From CAUPWF01 sp036656615 (GTDB taxonomy: Bacteria; Bacillota; Clostridia; Lachnospirales; Lachnospiraceae): a stretch of DNA of 54,015 nt. Made by a program: the position numbers and the translations under genes. Shown piece after piece: positions 51,911 through 54,015 of this stretch. Every line of letters starts with the position of its first letter. Position 1 is the stretch's first letter. The notes under the pieces were generated by a model that saw only the letters and a program-made list of their open reading frames with translations, searched no databases and had not been told where the DNA came from. Location: contig JAVXHY010000014.1 in assembly GCA_036656615.1 (NCBI GenBank), forward strand, positions 1 through 54,015. Reading direction: 5' to 3'.

Positions 51911-52579
51911 ATGGATTTTATTAGTATATTTGATGTCATTGGTCCTAACATGATAGGTCCTTCCAGTTCCCACACTGCCGGAGCAGTATCTATGGCTTTG
52001 CTGGCAAGGAAAATGTTCGAGAAACCAATTGATAAGGTAACCTTTACCTTATATGGCTCCTTTGCCAAAACTTATCATGGACATGGCACAGATCGCGCCC
52101 TATTAGGTGGCACACTGGGTTTTGCAACCGATGATGTAAGGATTCGTGATGCGTTTCAGATTGCCACACAGCAAGGAATAGATTATTCCTATATTATTGA
52201 TGATAAAACACAAACAAATCACCCTAACACAGCAGATATTTTATTAGAAACAAAAACCGGTGAATCTCTTTTCGTCCGTGGCGAATCTATTGGTGGCGGG
52301 AAAGTCCGTATCGTTAGAATCAATCAAATTGATGTGGAATTTACAGGAGAATATAGTACTCTCATTGTAAAACAAAAGGATAAGCCAGGAGTTGTAGCTC
52401 ATATTACGCAATGTCTAAGTAATCACAATGTGAATATTGCTTTTATGCGTCTGTTTCGTGAAGACAAAGGTGCCATTGCTTATACAGTTGTGGAATCTGA
52501 TGAAACGATTCCAGCTTTATTATTAGAAGAAATCAAGAAAAATCAGTATGTTCACGAACTCATGCTGATTCAGATTTAG
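51911..52579 (+). CDS. sdaAB: L-serine dehydratase, beta subunit
   Basis: Regulatory subunit of the iron-sulphur L-serine dehydratase that deaminates serine to pyruvate. 222 residues: FDVIGPNMIGPSSSHTAGAV at the N-terminus, HGHGTDRALLGGTLGF, then a C-terminal ACT domain (about 148-220, LIVKQKDKPGVVAHITQCL) that may sense serine. GGAGG lies nine bases before the ATG at 51911; an in-frame ATG sixteen codons upstream lacks one. Followed after 9 bases by sdaAA. The promoter in the 264-base divergent gap with glmM is not clear to me on this strand. Confidence 0.95.
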   Translation: MDFISIFDVIGPNMIGPSSSHTAGAVSMALLARKMFEKPIDKVTFTLYGSFAKTYHGHGTDRALLGGTLGFATDDVRIRDAFQIATQQGIDYSYIIDDKTQTNHPNTADILLETKTGESLFVRGESIGGGKVRIVRINQIDVEFTGEYSTLIVKQKDKPGVVAHITQCLSNHNVNIAFMRLFREDKGAIAYTVVESDETIPALLLEEIKKNQYVHELMLIQI

Positions 52580-52588
52580 GAGGATATC

Positions 52589-53473
52589 ATGGATTTTTTA
52601 AATGGACAAACATTATTAGATTGCTGTAAGGATAGGCAACTTCCTATTTCCGAAATCATGAAACTTCGGGAAATAGAAATAGGACATCGTACAGAAGCTG
52701 AAATCACAGGAAAATTAGAGACCATATTTGAAATTATGAACGACGCTGCCCATACTCCGCTGATTTCACCACAAAAATCAATAGGTGGATTGATTGGAGG
52801 GGAGGCACAGAAAATTGCTGCTCACCGTAATACCTCTGCTAGTGTATGTGGATCTACATTATCTAAAGCCATTGCATATTCTATGGCAGTATTAGAAATC
52901 AATGCTTCAATGGGATTAATTGTAGCAGCTCCTACCGCAGGGTCATCTGGTATTCTTCCTGGTATTTTATTATCCATGATGGAAGACCATCACCGAACAA
53001 AAGAACAACTATTTTCTGGTCTGTTAAACGCCAGTGCCCTTGGCTACCTGCTTATGCGTAACGCTTCCGTTTCTGGTGCAGAAGCCGGCTGTCAGGCGGA
53101 AGTTGGAGCCGCCTCTGCCATGGCTGCAAGTGCCATTGTAGAAATGATGGGTGGAACTCCAGATATGTGTCTCCAATCTGCAAGTATTGCCATGTCTAAT
53201 CTACTGGGACTAGTATGCGACCCAATCGCTGGACTAGTAGAAGCACCTTGTCAAAGTCGAAATGCCATTGGAGTAGCAAATGCACTTACTTGTGCAGAAC
53301 TCGCACTTAGTGGAGTAACTCACCCAATTCCTTTTGATGAAATGGCTGATTCTATGTATCATGTTGGAAGAACTTTACCCTTTGAACTTCGTGAAACTGC
53401 AATGGGAGGAAATGCAAGTACACCTACCGGATGCCGTTTAGGCTGTGAAATATGTGGTAATCAATCCTTATAA
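52589..53473 (+). CDS. sdaAA: L-serine dehydratase, alpha subunit
   Basis: Catalytic [4Fe-4S] subunit. 294 residues: SPQKSIGGLIGGEAQKIA, APTAGSSGILPGIL, GCQAEVGAASAMAASAIVEMMGG, LGLVCDPIAGLVEAPCQSRNAIGV and a C-terminal CRLGCEIC segment; the conserved cysteines that bind the cluster are present. AGGAGG precedes the ATG. The pair with sdaAB is the usual arrangement in clostridia, and serine would feed into pyruvate. Strong terminator follows at 53492-53539. Confidence 0.96.
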   Translation: MDFLNGQTLLDCCKDRQLPISEIMKLREIEIGHRTEAEITGKLETIFEIMNDAAHTPLISPQKSIGGLIGGEAQKIAAHRNTSASVCGSTLSKAIAYSMAVLEINASMGLIVAAPTAGSSGILPGILLSMMEDHHRTKEQLFSGLLNASALGYLLMRNASVSGAEAGCQAEVGAASAMAASAIVEMMGGTPDMCLQSASIAMSNLLGLVCDPIAGLVEAPCQSRNAIGVANALTCAELALSGVTHPIPFDEMADSMYHVGRTLPFELRETAMGGNASTPTGCRLGCEICGNQSL

Positions 53474-53491
53474 ACAAAACACCTGAGAACA

Positions 53492-53539
53492 AAAAACAGA
53501 TTTCATACCTTGATAGCAAAGCGTATGAAATCTGTTTTT
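53492..53539 (+). terminator. Terminator of sdaAB-sdaAA
   Basis: A perfect 17-bp stem (AAAAACAGATTTCATAC against GTATGAAATCTGTTTTT) with a 14-base loop, starting 18 bases after the sdaAA stop. The right arm ends in T5. Confidence 0.92.
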
Positions 53540-53679
53540 ACTTATCCAGCAAAATCCGAACGAGTCACGCATCTCATAATTCCATAGCATACTATGTATT
53601 TTATTCAGTTATTCCTCTTTTATTTAATATAATTCAAAATGTTTTTTTCTTTAAAACGTACTTTTTTCTTTTGAAAGAA

Positions 53680-53709
53680 TCCTCCGAAAATTCCTACGTT
53701 CTCGGAGGA
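53680..53709 (+). terminator. Orphan terminator-like hairpin
   Basis: TCCTCCGA / TCGGAGGA, an 8-bp perfect stem with a 14-base loop, then CTTG and T6 on the plus strand. No plus-strand gene lies between it and the sdaAA terminator 140 bases upstream. It could end a small RNA or be a backup terminator. Confidence 0.6.
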
Positions 53710-53854
53710 CTTGTTTTTTATAAAATTTATGCTTATCGTTTTGTCAGTTACGTGTTACTTACCTACAGATTTTTATATGAACACACAAATATCATGTTTG
53801 TGGGTTTCCCATACAATAAAATATATAATTGCTTATCTTTATGAACTTCGGACA

Positions 53855-53999
53855 TTATCTGCGAAGGCAAGAAATAACCTCGATTTCGCTTCGCTTCATC
53901 TCCGTCATTTCTTGCCTTCCAATGAACAAATATGCATAAAAAAAAGCCCTTAAATGCAAGCATTCGGGCTTTTCCATATACATATTTGTTCGCAGATAA
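53855..53999. repeat. Nested inverted-repeat element (three-way junction)
   Basis: Outer arms TTATCTGC (53855-53862) and GCAGATAA (53992-53999) enclose two perfect hairpins that abut them. Hairpin 1 is GAAGGCAAGAAAT / ATTTCTTGCCTTC (53863-53919, 31-base loop). Hairpin 2 is GAACAAATATG / CATATTTGTTC (53924-53991), which contains a terminator. Only CAAT is left unpaired at the junction. It resembles a folded RNA or a foldback repeat element. Confidence 0.65.
53942..53973 (-). terminator. Minus-strand terminator for a gene off the right edge
   Basis: AAAAGCCC / GGGCTTTT with an inner GAATGC/GCATTT pairing, then T-run (eight T in total) on the minus strand. The transcript would enter from the right edge. 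It lies inside hairpin 2 of the nested inverted-repeat element. Confidence 0.8.
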
Positions 54000-54015
54000 C
54001 TGCTTATCTCTTTGA

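Larger units (their letters stand above)
53474..54015. other. Non-coding right-end region rich in hairpins
   Basis: 542 bases with no gene I can support. It holds the sdaAA terminator (53492-53539), an orphan terminator-like hairpin (53680-53709), a weak CACAAA/TTTGTG hairpin near 53782, and a nested inverted-repeat element (53855-53999) that contains a minus-strand terminator. The short open frames on both strands lack ribosome binding sites and are unconvincing. Confidence 0.6.

Noticed and set aside
53711..53963. Short open frames on both strands near the right edge (about 80 and 66 codons)
   Set aside because: No ribosome binding sites; they run through the hairpins of the nested repeat element and a terminator, and both strands are open at once.
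1..54015. Prophage, insertion sequence, CRISPR array or defence island
   Set aside because: No integrase, transposase, Cas protein, restriction enzyme or regularly spaced repeat was seen; the gene content is core metabolism throughout.

Overview
The window looks like the chromosome of a low-GC, spore-forming anaerobe of the Firmicutes, most likely a Lachnospiraceae (Clostridium cluster XIVa) relative. The reasons are the AT-rich sequence, strong AGGAGG-type ribosome binding sites, an alpha/beta small acid-soluble spore protein, AddAB instead of RecBCD, a two-subunit L-serine dehydratase, a PadR/DUF1700/DUF4097/PspC envelope module and the gene order secG-rnr-smpB-ssrA. This is inferred from gene content and not from any database search. 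Nearly all genes lie on the minus strand. The exceptions are an AraC regulator, tRNA-Gly, a YitT protein and the sdaAB-sdaAA pair.

Layout, left to right in window coordinates. (1) 1-5.2 kb: a strong minus-strand promoter for something off the left edge, radA, a small Lachnospiraceae-type protein, then clpC behind a GntR repressor with a candidate operator. (2) 5.2-8.8 kb: purine operon purE-purM-purN-purD. (3) 8.8-16.5 kb: an M29-type aminopeptidase with a long N-terminal extension, two small membrane proteins, a VanZ protein, and pyrimidine genes pyrC-F-K-D-E. (4) 16.5-21.6 kb: C-terminal processing protease, coiled-coil M23 peptidase, FtsX, FtsE and a PucR/CdaR-type regulator, that is, cell-wall hydrolysis linked to division. 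(5) 21.8-25.2 kb: TagA-like glycosyltransferase, spore protein, PspC, DUF4097, DUF1700, PadR, DUF1294. (6) 25.2-32.3 kb: addB-addA. (7) 32.4-44 kb: a DapF homologue with both catalytic cysteines changed to serine, AraC, HflX, a TPR lipoprotein, a heavy-metal ATPase, a dihydrolipoamide dehydrogenase with a small internal duplication, Ung, HisF/HisH and a two-component system. (8) 44-49.3 kb: tRNA-Gly, tmRNA, a 77-residue unknown, SmpB, RNase R, SecG, enolase. (9) 49.4-54 kb: YitT, GlmM, L-serine dehydratase, and 540 bases of non-coding DNA with stacked inverted repeats.

Functionally the window is mostly housekeeping: nucleotide synthesis, recombination repair (RadA, AddAB, Ung), proteolysis (ClpC, CtpA), ribosome rescue (tmRNA, SmpB, RNase R, HflX), and wall synthesis and remodelling (GlmM, DapF-like, FtsEX with M23). 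I found no phage, IS element, CRISPR array or biosynthetic cluster. The parts most worth a second look are the Ser/Ser DapF homologue, the three-way-junction inverted-repeat element at the right edge, the GntR-controlled clpC lacking ctsR/mcsAB, and the unknown small gene between smpB and ssrA. Many start codons below were moved inward from the longest reading frame because a good Shine-Dalgarno sequence sits in front of an internal ATG.
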